Made by a program: the position numbers and the translations under genes. From Fidelibacterota bacterium (GTDB taxonomy: Bacteria; Fidelibacterota; Marinisomatia; SCGC-AAA003-L08; JACNLC01): a DNA stretch of 64,000 bases. The stretch spans positions 340,990-404,989 of the forward strand of contig JABHXA010000001.1 in the NCBI GenBank assembly GCA_018657495.1, written 5' to 3'. Below the pieces are notes generated by a model, which saw nothing but the letters and a program-made list of their open reading frames with translations, made no database searches and was not told the DNA's origin. Numbering within the stretch: the first letter of the stretch is position 1; each line of letters begins with the position of its first letter. This document shows, piece by piece, positions 1-11,547 of the stretch.

Positions 1-668
1 ACTTCTTTGAGATCAATGCCAAAACACAAAACTGCAGCAGAGTTCATTCTATTTTCTGTCAGTAAACCAAGTTTCAGCATCTGGCCCCTGTCATCCGGTT
101 TGTTGTCTGAACCAAGATTATCTTGAATATCGGCCTGATCAATATACCAGTCTAATCGCTCCTGGTTAACGCCGCCATGGTAACCGGAGACAATATCTGT
201 ATCAAAATATTTTGGGGAGTGTTTTTGATCCATAAATATTTTTATTTCGTGAGGAAACAAAGACATGTTTGATGTACCCATTCTCTTAAAGTACTTGCCA
301 TCAAAAAAATATGGTTTGTCCGGTGCGTTGATAATATCCAGGCCTAAAACAGATTTGCCATCATATTGCTTAACAATAATCCTCGGAAATAATGATGGTG
401 AAATCCGAATAAAAATCTCTAACATCACAGAGCGGATTTTTTCTAAATCCATATCATCACCGATAACGATACCGGATTCATCCACCCCAAAATAGACAAT
501 CCCCTGTCCGGAATTTGCAAATGCACAGATATCCTCTAGAACGCTATCAATATGTTTTGTCGAGCGGCTTATTTTTACATTTTCAGAATCTCTGAATCGA
601 ACTGTTTCAGATATCCAGTCGTTAAATTCTGCTAATCCCGGTTTGTAATTATTGTCATTTTCAGACAT
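1..668 (-). CDS. AlbA_2/Schlafen-type DNA-binding domain protein (3' end off the window)
   Basis: An open frame starts with ATG at 668-666 and runs off the left edge without a stop (222 codons visible). The N-terminal third carries AFANSGQGIVYFGVDESG, the hallmark of the AlbA_2 (Schlafen-AlbA_2, formerly AAA_4) domain found in RecG-like putative helicases and transcriptional regulators. The rest reads like the usual continuation (GKYFKRMGTSN, then a helical region). It begins 4 nt after the stop of the amidohydrolase at 673, so it is probably the distal gene of that operon. Family assignment is firm; the biochemical role (nucleic-acid-binding regulator) is inferred, and the C-terminal domain cannot be seen. 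Confidence 0.8.
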   Translation of the reverse strand, partial: MSENDNNYKPGLAEFNDWISETVRFRDSENVKISRSTKHIDSVLEDICAFANSGQGIVYFGVDESGIVIGDDMDLEKIRSVMLEIFIRISPSLFPRIIVKQYDGKSVLGLDIINAPDKPYFFDGKYFKRMGTSNMSLFPHEIKIFMDQKHSPKYFDTDIVSGYHGGVNQERLDWYIDQADIQDNLGSDNKPDDRGQMLKLGLLTENRMNSAAVLCFGIDLKE

Positions 669-672
669 TATT

Positions 673-1983
673 TCATTCCTGACTGTTTTCTTTTATTTGA
701 CGATATTTTTCCCGGTATTTGTTATCCAGTGATTTATGTCGGTCTGAAAGGTCTGTTTGAGCTCCATTGATAAATGCGATTTCCACATTACTTGTAATTT
801 CCAGGGGATCCCCGGTGGTGACAATGAGGGTGGCGTCTTTGCCGATTTCAAGGCTTCCCACATATTCACTTATTCCAAGAATTTCTGCAGCGTATAAAGT
901 TATGGATTTTAATGCCTCGTCTTTTGGCAATCCAAATGCTGCTGTCATCGCCGCATGATATGGCAAACCTCTTTGGTGGGGAGTTTGAAAATTGCTTGTT
1001 GAGCCAATGGTGCAGAACTTGACGCCTTTTTCCCATAATTTCCTTGGTACTGTGTATTTGGTATCCGTTCTTTCATCCCTTCTCATTGGTAATGATAGAG
1101 GGTTTTCATAAATCACCGGTATATCATTTTCTTTGAGTATTTCCCATTCCTTCCAGCTGTCAGCACCACCCATTAGGATCATTTTCAAATCATTTTTTGA
1201 ACACCATTCAACTGCTGCTTTTATCTGGAGTGATCGCTGCGCATGAATGAATACCGGGATATCATTGTTTAACACTGGTATGAATGCTTCCCATCTCATA
1301 TCAACACCTTCCTGGGTGCCAGATGAAACGGCGGCTTTGTAGGCCTTTGCATCATTAATCATTGTATCCAATTGTTCCAGAGCTTCATTTCTGTCGTTTA
1401 ACTTTTCTTCCTGACTTTTTTTCTTTGAGTTTGAATTAGAAATTCTCATTGTCGGCCAATTGATGTGTAATCCGGTGGGGCTTTTAAAAGTACAGTCTTC
1501 CCATGTCCAGCCATCCATCTTCATCACTGCAGATGTACCGGAAACTCTTCCGCCTATGGGTATAACATGGGCAAGCAGGATACCGTTTGAGCGGGTTACC
1601 GGGATGATTTCAGAGTCAGGGTTATAAGCTCTTTCGACTCTAACGTTAGGATTAAGCCATCCTGTCTCGGCATGATCTCTCGTCGCTCTCACGGCGTTGA
1701 TTTCTACTAAACCAATTGTGGTTCCTGCTGAGATCAGACCGGGGTAAACATGAAGGCCATCAATATCAAGTATTTTTATCTCCCCAGACGGTGCGATATT
1801 TTTCCCTAACTCTAAAATAACACCATCGGCGAACAGGATGTCTCCCACAAAGGATTCTGACGAGACCGGATGAATGGTTCCATTTTTTAGAAGAATGGGA
1901 GTTTTTTGTATGGATGCCGGAATTTGATCAGACGCAAGACAGGTGGTGATAATGCCAATTAATATAATTAATATAGATTTCAT
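673..1983 (-). CDS. Exported amidohydrolase-like protein lacking the HxH metal motif
   Basis: 436 aa with a signal peptide (MKSILIILIGIITTCLA, cleavage after CLA likely) and the amidohydrolase-superfamily fold. There is an N-terminal beta-sandwich, then the strand that normally ends PGxIDxHxH, but here it reads YPGLISAGTTIGLVEIN, so the first two metal-binding histidines are absent. Later family landmarks remain: FIHAQRS, ILMGGADSW and the C-terminal SLEIGKDATLIVTTGDPL typical of imidazolonepropionase/dihydroorotase-like proteins. Its ATG overlaps the stop of the upstream paralogue by 4 nt (ATGA), showing translational coupling. It may be a catalytically degenerate partner of the larger upstream amidohydrolase. 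Substrate unknown. Confidence 0.85.
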   Translation of the reverse strand: MKSILIILIGIITTCLASDQIPASIQKTPILLKNGTIHPVSSESFVGDILFADGVILELGKNIAPSGEIKILDIDGLHVYPGLISAGTTIGLVEINAVRATRDHAETGWLNPNVRVERAYNPDSEIIPVTRSNGILLAHVIPIGGRVSGTSAVMKMDGWTWEDCTFKSPTGLHINWPTMRISNSNSKKKSQEEKLNDRNEALEQLDTMINDAKAYKAAVSSGTQEGVDMRWEAFIPVLNNDIPVFIHAQRSLQIKAAVEWCSKNDLKMILMGGADSWKEWEILKENDIPVIYENPLSLPMRRDERTDTKYTVPRKLWEKGVKFCTIGSTSNFQTPHQRGLPYHAAMTAAFGLPKDEALKSITLYAAEILGISEYVGSLEIGKDATLIVTTGDPLEITSNVEIAFINGAQTDLSDRHKSLDNKYREKYRQIKENSQE

Positions 1984-4900
1984 CTCACTACCCCCGTCCC
2001 ACAGCTGTGTTCAATATATTCATGTTCGAAATGCTCATAATCTCCTCCTTTGTCTTTATCGGGAAATTGAAGAGATTTTTGTATAAGTGATGTTTTTTCC
2101 ATCTGGTCTCGCAATACCATGAGCTCATCTGTCTCAAGATCAAAATAACGACTGCCTTCGATCCATGTTTGTTCACATTTTGAATACACTGAAAGGGGAT
2201 CACCGCTCCAAATTACGAAATCGGCGTCCTTTCCCAATTCAATGCTTCCAACATATTGGTCAATTTCAAGCTGGATAGCCGGATAAAGCGTTACCATTTT
2301 TAAGGCATCCTCGCGGTCGACGCCACCATATTTCACTGCTTTTGCTGCTTCAAGATTCATCCTGCGGGCAAGTTCACTGCTATCTGAATTCAGCGAAACA
2401 ACAACGCCCTCATCGTGCATGATAGATGCATTGTATGGGATGGCATCATATACTTCGAATTTGTAAGCCCACCAGTCTGAAAAGGTTGATGCCCCCGCAC
2501 CATGTCTCCTTAAGTACTCGGCAACTTTATAGCCCTCAAGTACATGTTGAAAAACACCCACAGTAAAACCAAAATCATCGGCGATCAAGGTGAGATTCAT
2601 TATTTCATCTTGGCGATAACTATGGCAATGGATCTGTCTTTGGCCATCAATTATTTCCCATAATGCATCTAATTCCAAGTCACGCCTCGGTGGAATAGTT
2701 CTGCTCTTTTTCTTTCTGGATAATTGCTCATGGGACAGCATATTCTCGTGGTATTCAACGGCACCGCTGAATCCGTCACGGATTATCTGATCTACACCCA
2801 TACGGGTTTGTGGATATCGTGTTGTGAATTTTTCACCCCAGTTGGATTGTTTGACATTTTCCCCTAAGGCAAACTTTATCCCAGGCTTGGCCTTTGCCAT
2901 CAATAGTCCTTCAGCGTTTTGTCCCCATCTGAGTTTTATAACTCCATTTTGACCACCAATGGCATTTGCTGAACCATGGAGAAGATTGGCCATAGTTAAT
3001 CCACCGGCAAGTTCTCGATAGATATTGATATCATCAGGGTCTATCACATCCTCAATTCTTACTTCACTGGTGATAGATTGTGACCCTTCATTTACTGAGT
3101 TAAGTGCCGTGTGGGAGTGACAATCGATGAGGCCAGGGGTCACTGATTTTCCAGCGGCATCAATGATCAGCGCTTTTTTTCCAGCATTTAAGGATTTTCC
3201 TATCTCCCTGAATTTTCCACCCTGGATAAGTATATCGGTATCCTCAAGAATCCCCTGATCTGAGCTTGTCCAGACTGTGGCATGTTTAATTAATATTTCA
3301 TCGTAGTAAGGTGCCGGAGAATCAAGTCCAAAAGCGCCATCAGGATATCTGACGGTTAGGTTGCTATCCATTTCCGGTTTGTCACCAGGTTCAGGGTCGT
3401 CTTTCTGTTCTTCATCATTTAATTTATTGAGGTTGATGCCCGTTATTTTGCCATTGGGGAAAGTAAGATCGGCTGAAACATCATTACCGTCGACGGTGCC
3501 GGAGAATCGATATATGCCCTCGTTAAGACCAGCCAGCTCCTCCCCATCAAATGTAAAAAATAAAAAGGGATGTTCATATCGAAGGTTGTTTATGGTAACT
3601 TCTGTATCATTGCTTGATATGTTTCCATTATATGAGGAACCTCCCCAACCTTTTTTGATGGATACTGCAAAGGCATGGGTGTTGTTTGCCAGTTCAAAAC
3701 TCCATTCGCCTGCCAATTGTATTTCTTCATAGGCCGGTACAAAAGAATATTCCTCTCCTTGGATCCACACAGAGGATACTTTTGAATCTTTGTCAAAATA
3801 ATTCCCGTCGCAAATCATTAGATTTGCCATCTTGCCATTTTCAAGAGTTCCAAGATAATCACTCACACCGAGTTTTTCAGCCGGGATTATCGTTAGGGCA
3901 GACAGAGCCAGGTTTTGGTCAAGTCCCCTAATGACAGATCTTGATAGATTTTTTTTAAACTCACCTCTATCTTTTAATCTAGCACTGGTAATAGAAAAGG
4001 GAATACCGCCTTCAACAAGCCGCTTTGCATTGTCCGGAGCCATATCCCAGTGGCGGAGTTTTCTCAAATTCACTTCAGCAGCATACTCTGCAATGGTTAC
4101 ATCGGGGGCAGATGGAAAGTTCATTGGTAGAATTACAAATGATGAAGCCTGTGACAATTCTTTTATCCTTCTATATTCATATCCTGAACCAACCATCCAT
4201 AGTTTTAATTTGAATTCTTGAGATATTTTTATAGATCTCAGGGCATTGATATCATCATTGACATAAAATACATATGGGCCACCTTTATGAGAAGAAAGGG
4301 CCTCCAGGGCATCGTCTTTTTGTGGTTTATTATTACTTGTGGGGTGCTGCTTCCAAATCGTTTGTGCCCGACCATACCACTGAGCATCGTAAAGCGTTTG
4401 TCTAATTAGTGCAATTGAACCAAGAAGAGAGCCAGGGTAGTCTACTGACTCCCATCCACCGTACTCAAAAGCAATTCCAGTCGTGGATAACGTTGTTGAT
4501 AACTCACTCTCATTGCCAGTGGTTAGATTGACGAGTCTACTGCCGCCGCGGAATATGCCCTTATCAGCAACAAGATATCCAGTGGTGAACCCTTGCTTTC
4601 GCAAGGATTGTGCTGTGGATTCATTCAATAGTGTTTTGTGAGGAATAAATTCTGGGTGGACCCGCTGATTCCAATGAGCGCTGCCAGAAAGGCTTACGGT
4701 GTCTGGTGTTGGAACATCCACATACAAATCGATAAAACCAGGATAGATTCTTTGTCCTTTGAGGTCAATAATATGAGCGTCTTTTGGTATTGTTATTGAC
4801 TTACCGGAATTTATTATCTTTCCGTTGTTAATTATGAGAGTGCCGTTTGAAATTTCTTTCTTGGGTGTTACATGGATATGAGCATTGATAAAAGCGTAAG

Positions 4901-4994
4901 TGCTGGGGGTTCTGTCCCTCAGGCCAATTTCAGGTTTTACCTGTGAGAATACTGTTGAAAGGAGAATCAGTGTGGTTAAAGATAATCTGTTCAT
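1980..4994 (-). CDS. Exported tandem amidohydrolase (two domains, second one catalytic)
   Basis: About 1004 aa from the ATG at 4994, chosen because it gives a clean signal peptide (MNRLSLTTLILLSTVFS) 8 nt after the upstream stop. A TTG at 5018 would add eight residues inside the previous gene. Two amidohydrolase domains are fused. The first (about 30-430) has PGFIDLYVDV where PGFIDxHxH is expected, so it is degenerate. A beta-rich insert of about 100 residues follows (AGEWSFELANNTHAF onward). The second domain (about 555-1000) keeps the metal motif GLIDCHSHTA, the later HCHSYR and QHVLEG histidines, the catalytic-type Asp in SLNSDSSE, and ends IELGKDADFVIWSGDPL. Probably a periplasmic metallohydrolase; substrate unknown. 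Confidence 0.87.
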   Translation of the reverse strand: MNRLSLTTLILLSTVFSQVKPEIGLRDRTPSTYAFINAHIHVTPKKEISNGTLIINNGKIINSGKSITIPKDAHIIDLKGQRIYPGFIDLYVDVPTPDTVSLSGSAHWNQRVHPEFIPHKTLLNESTAQSLRKQGFTTGYLVADKGIFRGGSRLVNLTTGNESELSTTLSTTGIAFEYGGWESVDYPGSLLGSIALIRQTLYDAQWYGRAQTIWKQHPTSNNKPQKDDALEALSSHKGGPYVFYVNDDINALRSIKISQEFKLKLWMVGSGYEYRRIKELSQASSFVILPMNFPSAPDVTIAEYAAEVNLRKLRHWDMAPDNAKRLVEGGIPFSITSARLKDRGEFKKNLSRSVIRGLDQNLALSALTIIPAEKLGVSDYLGTLENGKMANLMICDGNYFDKDSKVSSVWIQGEEYSFVPAYEEIQLAGEWSFELANNTHAFAVSIKKGWGGSSYNGNISSNDTEVTINNLRYEHPFLFFTFDGEELAGLNEGIYRFSGTVDGNDVSADLTFPNGKITGINLNKLNDEEQKDDPEPGDKPEMDSNLTVRYPDGAFGLDSPAPYYDEILIKHATVWTSSDQGILEDTDILIQGGKFREIGKSLNAGKKALIIDAAGKSVTPGLIDCHSHTALNSVNEGSQSITSEVRIEDVIDPDDINIYRELAGGLTMANLLHGSANAIGGQNGVIKLRWGQNAEGLLMAKAKPGIKFALGENVKQSNWGEKFTTRYPQTRMGVDQIIRDGFSGAVEYHENMLSHEQLSRKKKSRTIPPRRDLELDALWEIIDGQRQIHCHSYRQDEIMNLTLIADDFGFTVGVFQHVLEGYKVAEYLRRHGAGASTFSDWWAYKFEVYDAIPYNASIMHDEGVVVSLNSDSSELARRMNLEAAKAVKYGGVDREDALKMVTLYPAIQLEIDQYVGSIELGKDADFVIWSGDPLSVYSKCEQTWIEGSRYFDLETDELMVLRDQMEKTSLIQKSLQFPDKDKGGDYEHFEHEYIEHSCGTGVVR

Positions 4995-5002
4995 ATTATT
5001 AG

Positions 5003-5344
5003 TTAGTTTTGGGACCAAATATCAATTTTGCAATTGCAGGTGTCCTCAAAGGATGCGATATAACCATGTTCTCCAATACTCCTTTTTTCATTAAGTATTT
5101 TCCCGCCCAGGCTAACCGCTTTTTCCAGCGTTGCCGGGATATCCTCAACTTGAAAATAAATTGAAACAAGCGATGGGGTTATCTTATCTACCTTGTAAAA
5201 CCCACCGGACTCTGTTTCATTTAACATGCAAATCAAATACTCATCTGAAAACGTGTCGATCTTCCAGCCAAACAATTTTTCATAGAATGACTTTGATTTT
5301 TCAAGATTAGTACTGGGTAAATCAAAATGGCAAACGGTATGCAT
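5003..5344 (-). CDS. VOC-family (glyoxalase/bleomycin-resistance fold) protein
   Basis: 113 aa, one complete VOC unit of two beta-alpha-beta-beta-beta modules: HFDLPSTNLEKSKSFYEKLFGW opens the first and SIYFQVEDIPATLEKAVSLGG the second. The second module ends EDTCNCKIDIW, where many homologues have a metal-binding Glu. A strong Shine-Dalgarno (AAGGAGATGAT) precedes the ATG. It is the first gene of a run into the tandem amidohydrolase (8 nt gap). Related stand-alone VOC proteins are lactoylglutathione-lyase-like or binding proteins; no substrate can be assigned. Two further VOC genes occur in this window (36.9 kb, 39.3 kb). Confidence 0.85.
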   Translation of the reverse strand: MHTVCHFDLPSTNLEKSKSFYEKLFGWKIDTFSDEYLICMLNETESGGFYKVDKITPSLVSIYFQVEDIPATLEKAVSLGGKILNEKRSIGEHGYIASFEDTCNCKIDIWSQN

Positions 5345-5671
5345 ATCATCTCCTTTTTAAAATTTTTCTATTGATTTTAATTCAAAAACTTACGGTTCTA
5401 AGCTTTCATCTCTGATCAAGAAATAAAAATTATGAAATCATTGACGAGGAAATTAAGAATAATACTATTTAGCACGCACTCAAAAACACCATGAATGCTG
5501 TAATGCTTTGTAAACAGGGTGTCAAATTCATCATGCACCCCTTTAAATCATCTCAAATAAAATTTATAACATAGAATAAATATTTGTTATTGATCGGCTT
5601 ATTTAATTTTTAATTACCACTCTGAAAACAAAGCCTGAAACAGAATTTATTATATCAGTTTTAGAATTGTT
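5345..5671. other. Intergenic stretch without a recognisable gene
   Basis: About 330 bp, AT-rich, between the PNP-like gene and the VOC gene. It must contain the promoter for the VOC-amidohydrolase run, whose transcription starts at its left edge and reads left. I see no convincing terminator hairpin, tRNA or short coding frame in it. Confidence 0.6.
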
Positions 5672-6103
5672 TTATTTGACAATATACCCGTGAATTTCTT
5701 GAAAATCGAGAACCCTTGCAAGGATTGAGATGTTTGACAGATACATGGATGGATATTCTATTTTCTCTAAGGGTTCATGGTTGCCGCAGCAAAAAGTGGT
5801 AACGCCATTTTCCTTTTTGACATACAGGGATGTAATGTCGGGAAACTCTACATTTAGTTTTCCCTGTCTGCCTATTAGTGGGTTTTCTCCTGTACGATTA
5901 ACGTGATCATTTACTGGGATGATTTCCTCGGTATTTTTGGTTGAAGGACACAAATCATAAATGCTGATTTTATCAACAAACTTCCTCATTTCCTGTAATG
6001 CCGGAATACAGGCATCAACATCTTTTGGATCCATTACAACCACATTATTTCCCTCGGGCATTAAACCTGTTTCATGAAGTTGTTTTGTATAAATGATTAC
6101 CAT
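5672..6103 (-). CDS. Short protein with a purine nucleoside phosphorylase-like central motif
   Basis: 143 aa. The segment NDHVNRTGENPLIGRQ followed by EFPDITSLYV closely mimics the conserved DHxNxxGxNPLxGPN...FPDxTxxY block of trimeric purine nucleoside phosphorylases (PNP/MTAP family). The protein is only about half the normal 270-aa length, and the phosphate-binding N-terminal GSG loop and the C-terminal purine-binding helix are not visible. Its ATG overlaps the last codons of the YggS-like gene by 7 nt, so it is translationally coupled. It could be a reduced PNP-fold protein or a domain relic kept under selection. Function not assigned. Confidence 0.7.
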   Translation of the reverse strand: MVIIYTKQLHETGLMPEGNNVVVMDPKDVDACIPALQEMRKFVDKISIYDLCPSTKNTEEIIPVNDHVNRTGENPLIGRQGKLNVEFPDITSLYVKKENGVTTFCCGNHEPLEKIEYPSMYLSNISILARVLDFQEIHGYIVK

Positions 6104-6789
6104 TGAGGACGTTCTCCAAATAAAGCGCTGCCTATTCTGACATGAGTTGCCCCTTCTTCGATGGCGATGGAAAAATCACCGCTCATACCCATCGACAACA
6201 TTTTACAGGTGGGGCAGAATTTGTCTCTAATTTTATCTCTTAGCATCCGTGTTTCTGAAAATACTTTTCTGAGATTTTTCTCGTCGTTGGTTAGTGGCGC
6301 CACAACCATGATACCCAAAAGAGAAATGTTTTCTAATTCAATAATGGTACTCAATGCCGCCAGGGCATCATCTTTTAAAAAACCGTACTTTGCGGGATCA
6401 TTTCCTGTATTGACTTGAAGAAACACTTTCTGATTTTTACCGGCGAAGGCGGCAATACGATTTATTTTACCGGCGATTTTGATAGAATCCACCGATTGAA
6501 TGACATCATAAATTTCTACTGCTTTTTTTACTTTGTTGCTTTGAAGGTGGCCGATGAGATGTAGTTCAGATTGCTCCAAATATTTAAATTTAGGAAGCTT
6601 CTTCTCCGTCTCTTGAACCCGGCTTTCACCAAGGACAGAGAAACCCGCTTCATATGCCGAATTCATCAGACTTACCGGGAATGCTTTTGTGACAGCGATC
6701 ACCGTTATATCGCTCTGTTTCCTCCCCGAAATAAGAGCCGATTTCTTAATAATATCAAAAACGCCTCTTGTTTGAATCTCGGAAATCAT
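6097..6789 (-). CDS. yggS: YggS/PLPBP family pyridoxal-phosphate homeostasis protein
   Basis: 230 aa, the normal length for the single-domain alanine-racemase-like PLPBP family. The PLP-binding lysine lies in VIAVTKAFPVSLM. Other family blocks are GESRVQE, LHLIGHLQSNKVK, FLQVNTGNDPAKYGF and the phosphate-binding LSMGMSGDFSIAIEEGATHVRIGSALFG. The protein carries PLP and buffers its supply but lacks racemase activity in characterised members. It lies 31 nt downstream of gyrA and is coupled to the small PNP-like gene. Confidence 0.95.
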   Translation of the reverse strand: MISEIQTRGVFDIIKKSALISGRKQSDITVIAVTKAFPVSLMNSAYEAGFSVLGESRVQETEKKLPKFKYLEQSELHLIGHLQSNKVKKAVEIYDVIQSVDSIKIAGKINRIAAFAGKNQKVFLQVNTGNDPAKYGFLKDDALAALSTIIELENISLLGIMVVAPLTNDEKNLRKVFSETRMLRDKIRDKFCPTCKMLSMGMSGDFSIAIEEGATHVRIGSALFGERPQW

Positions 6790-6819
6790 GATGAAAATTC
6801 TATCCTGCGGAGCTTTTTT

Positions 6820-9288
6820 TTATTCTTCTTCGTCCCCATCTCTTTCATCTTTCTCGTCTTTCTCCATAACGCGCGTGATAGACGAAATATTTGCGCCGTC
6901 ATCCAGCCTCAACAATCGAACGCCCTGGGTATTCCGTCCGATTGCCCTGATGTCTTTCACCGATTGGCGAATAAGCACACCCCGTGTCGTGATTATCATT
7001 AGATCATCGCTGTCAACAACCTCAAGCATAGCAACCATTTTACCCACTTTTGCACTGGTATTCAATGTGATAACACCCTTACCACTGCGCCTTTGAACAC
7101 GATATTCGATCACCTGTGTTCGCTTACCAAACCCATTTTCTGAAGCGACAAGAATAGTCCCTTCCCGTTTCACAACAATCATCCCGACAACGGAATCCTC
7201 TTTAGATCCGAGCGTGATCCCGATTACACCCATAGTTTTTCTACCGGTGGGGCGGACATCGTTTTCGTTAAACCTTATTGATTTACCAAATTTTGTACCA
7301 AGAATGATGTCCTGGTCGCCATTTGTTATCCGGGCATCAATGAGCTCATCATCATCTCTTATTTCGATTCCGTAAATTCCACCTCTTCTCGGGCGGCTGT
7401 AATCCATTAATCTGGATCTTTTTATAATCCCGTTCTTGGTTGCCATTACAACATATCCATCTTCAGTAAATTCTTTTACGGATACAAATGCATGGACTTT
7501 TTCACCGGCTTGACAGCCAATTAGATTTACAATTGCACGCCCCCTTGCGGCGCGGCTTGCTTCGGGGATTTCGTGAACCTTTAGCCAATAACATTTACCT
7601 GTATTTGTGAAAAACAGGATATAACTGTGGGTCGTGGCAATAAAGAGATGCTCTACAAAATCGTCGTCTTTTGCATGAGCCCCCTTCATACCCCTGCCCC
7701 CTCGTCTTTGCCTTCTCCAATTTGATGATGCCAGGCGTTTGATAAACCCGTTGTGAGTAATTGTCACAACCATATCTTCATCGGCGATCATGTCTTCAAT
7801 GGTGAGGTCTCCGTGACCCTCAATGATCTGAGTTTGTCTTTCATCGCCGTACCTTTTCAAAATATCGTCAAACTCCTCACGGATTATTTGACTCTGTTTA
7901 TCATGGTTATCCAAAATGAATTGTAATTTTTCGATGAGCTGCAGGATTTCCTTGTATTCCTGGACAATTTTATCAACTTCCAATGAAGTGAGTCTTTGCA
8001 GCCTCATATCCAAAATAGCTTTTGTTTGGATTTCAGAAAGTTTAAATCTTTCCATCAAAGACATTTTTGCCTCGACGGGATCCTTTGATCCTCTTATAAT
8101 GGCAATGACTTCATCAATATTATCCAGGGCAATTTTTAAACCTTCGAGGATATGGGCGCGGTGTTCGGCCTCTGCCAATTCAAATTTTGTTCTTTTTATG
8201 ATGATTTCTCGTCTGAAAGTAAGAAAATGACCCAGTATCTCTTTGATGTTCATTTCCTTTGGAGCACCATTCACAAGCGCTAACATGATCACACCATATG
8301 TTTCTTGAAGTTGTGTGTGTTTAAAAAGATTATTCAAAACCACATTCGCAATAGCATCTTTCTTACATTCAACAACAACTCTTATTCCGTCTTTATCAGA
8401 CTCATCCCGAAGACCAGATACACCTTCAAGTTTTTTATCCCTGACAAGGTCTGCTATTTTTTCAACAAGATGGGCTTTATTTACCTGATACGGCAGTTCA
8501 TTAATAATGATGCGCTCTCGTTTACCACCCTGAATTTCTTCTATAACTACGCGGCCGCGTAGTAAAATTTTACCTCTCCCGGTTTTAAAGGCAGATTCTA
8601 TTCCATCGGTTCCAAGAATAATTCCGCCTGTTGGAAAATCCGGCCCCTTGATATGATGTTCGATCAACTCGTCAATGGTAATTTCAGAATTTTCAAGCAG
8701 AGCAAGGAGTGCCGATATAATCTCTGTTAGGTTGTGAGGTGGAATCTTTGTGGCCATACCCACAGCAATACCGTCAGCACCATTCATGAGCAAGGTTGGA
8801 ATTACCGATGGAAGAACAGTTGGCTCCTGGAGAGTCTCGTCAAAATTGGGCTGCCAGGTGACGGTGTCTTTTTCCAGGTCCCGCATCATCTCAGAAGATA
8901 CTCGTGCCATTTTCGCCTCGGTATACCTCATTGCGGCGGCATTATCACCATCGATGGATCCAAAATTTCCCTGGCCCTCCATAAGCGGGTATCTCAATGA
9001 CCAGGGTTGTGACATTCTCACAAGAGCATCGTAAACAGAAGTGTCACCATGAGGATGGTACTTACCAAGTACTTCACCAACTATCCTTGCACATTTTTTA
9101 TACCTGCGATTCCAGTATGCACCAAGTTCTGATGTCCCGTACAATACTCGGCGGTGGACCGGTTTTAGCCCATCCCTAACATCTGGCAATGCCCTGGCAA
9201 CAATAACCGACATGGCATAATTCAAATATGATTCGGACATTTCTTTTACAATGTCGCGCTCTATAATTATTTCCTGATTTCTATCCAT
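6820..9288 (-). CDS. gyrA: DNA gyrase subunit A
   Basis: 822 aa. The breakage-reunion domain starts NYAMSVIVARALPDVRDGLK; the catalytic Tyr lies in AAAMRYTEAKM. The quinolone-resistance region reads YHPHGDTSVYDALVRMSQ: Thr occupies the E. coli Ser83 position and Asp87 is kept. The GyrA box QRRGGRG (in NWRRQRRGGRGMKGA) marks it as gyrase rather than topoisomerase IV, and is followed by a six-bladed C-terminal pinwheel. The tail is acidic (DEKDERDGDEEE). It is 8 nt downstream of gyrB, in one operon with dnaN-recF-dciA-gyrB. Partner: GyrB in the A2B2 enzyme that introduces negative supercoils. Confidence 0.98.
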   Translation of the reverse strand: MDRNQEIIIERDIVKEMSESYLNYAMSVIVARALPDVRDGLKPVHRRVLYGTSELGAYWNRRYKKCARIVGEVLGKYHPHGDTSVYDALVRMSQPWSLRYPLMEGQGNFGSIDGDNAAAMRYTEAKMARVSSEMMRDLEKDTVTWQPNFDETLQEPTVLPSVIPTLLMNGADGIAVGMATKIPPHNLTEIISALLALLENSEITIDELIEHHIKGPDFPTGGIILGTDGIESAFKTGRGKILLRGRVVIEEIQGGKRERIIINELPYQVNKAHLVEKIADLVRDKKLEGVSGLRDESDKDGIRVVVECKKDAIANVVLNNLFKHTQLQETYGVIMLALVNGAPKEMNIKEILGHFLTFRREIIIKRTKFELAEAEHRAHILEGLKIALDNIDEVIAIIRGSKDPVEAKMSLMERFKLSEIQTKAILDMRLQRLTSLEVDKIVQEYKEILQLIEKLQFILDNHDKQSQIIREEFDDILKRYGDERQTQIIEGHGDLTIEDMIADEDMVVTITHNGFIKRLASSNWRRQRRGGRGMKGAHAKDDDFVEHLFIATTHSYILFFTNTGKCYWLKVHEIPEASRAARGRAIVNLIGCQAGEKVHAFVSVKEFTEDGYVVMATKNGIIKRSRLMDYSRPRRGGIYGIEIRDDDELIDARITNGDQDIILGTKFGKSIRFNENDVRPTGRKTMGVIGITLGSKEDSVVGMIVVKREGTILVASENGFGKRTQVIEYRVQRRSGKGVITLNTSAKVGKMVAMLEVVDSDDLMIITTRGVLIRQSVKDIRAIGRNTQGVRLLRLDDGANISSITRVMEKDEKDERDGDEEE

Positions 9289-9296
9289 TCAAATTC

Positions 9297-11545
<2,249 letters not shown>

Positions 11546-11547
11546 CT

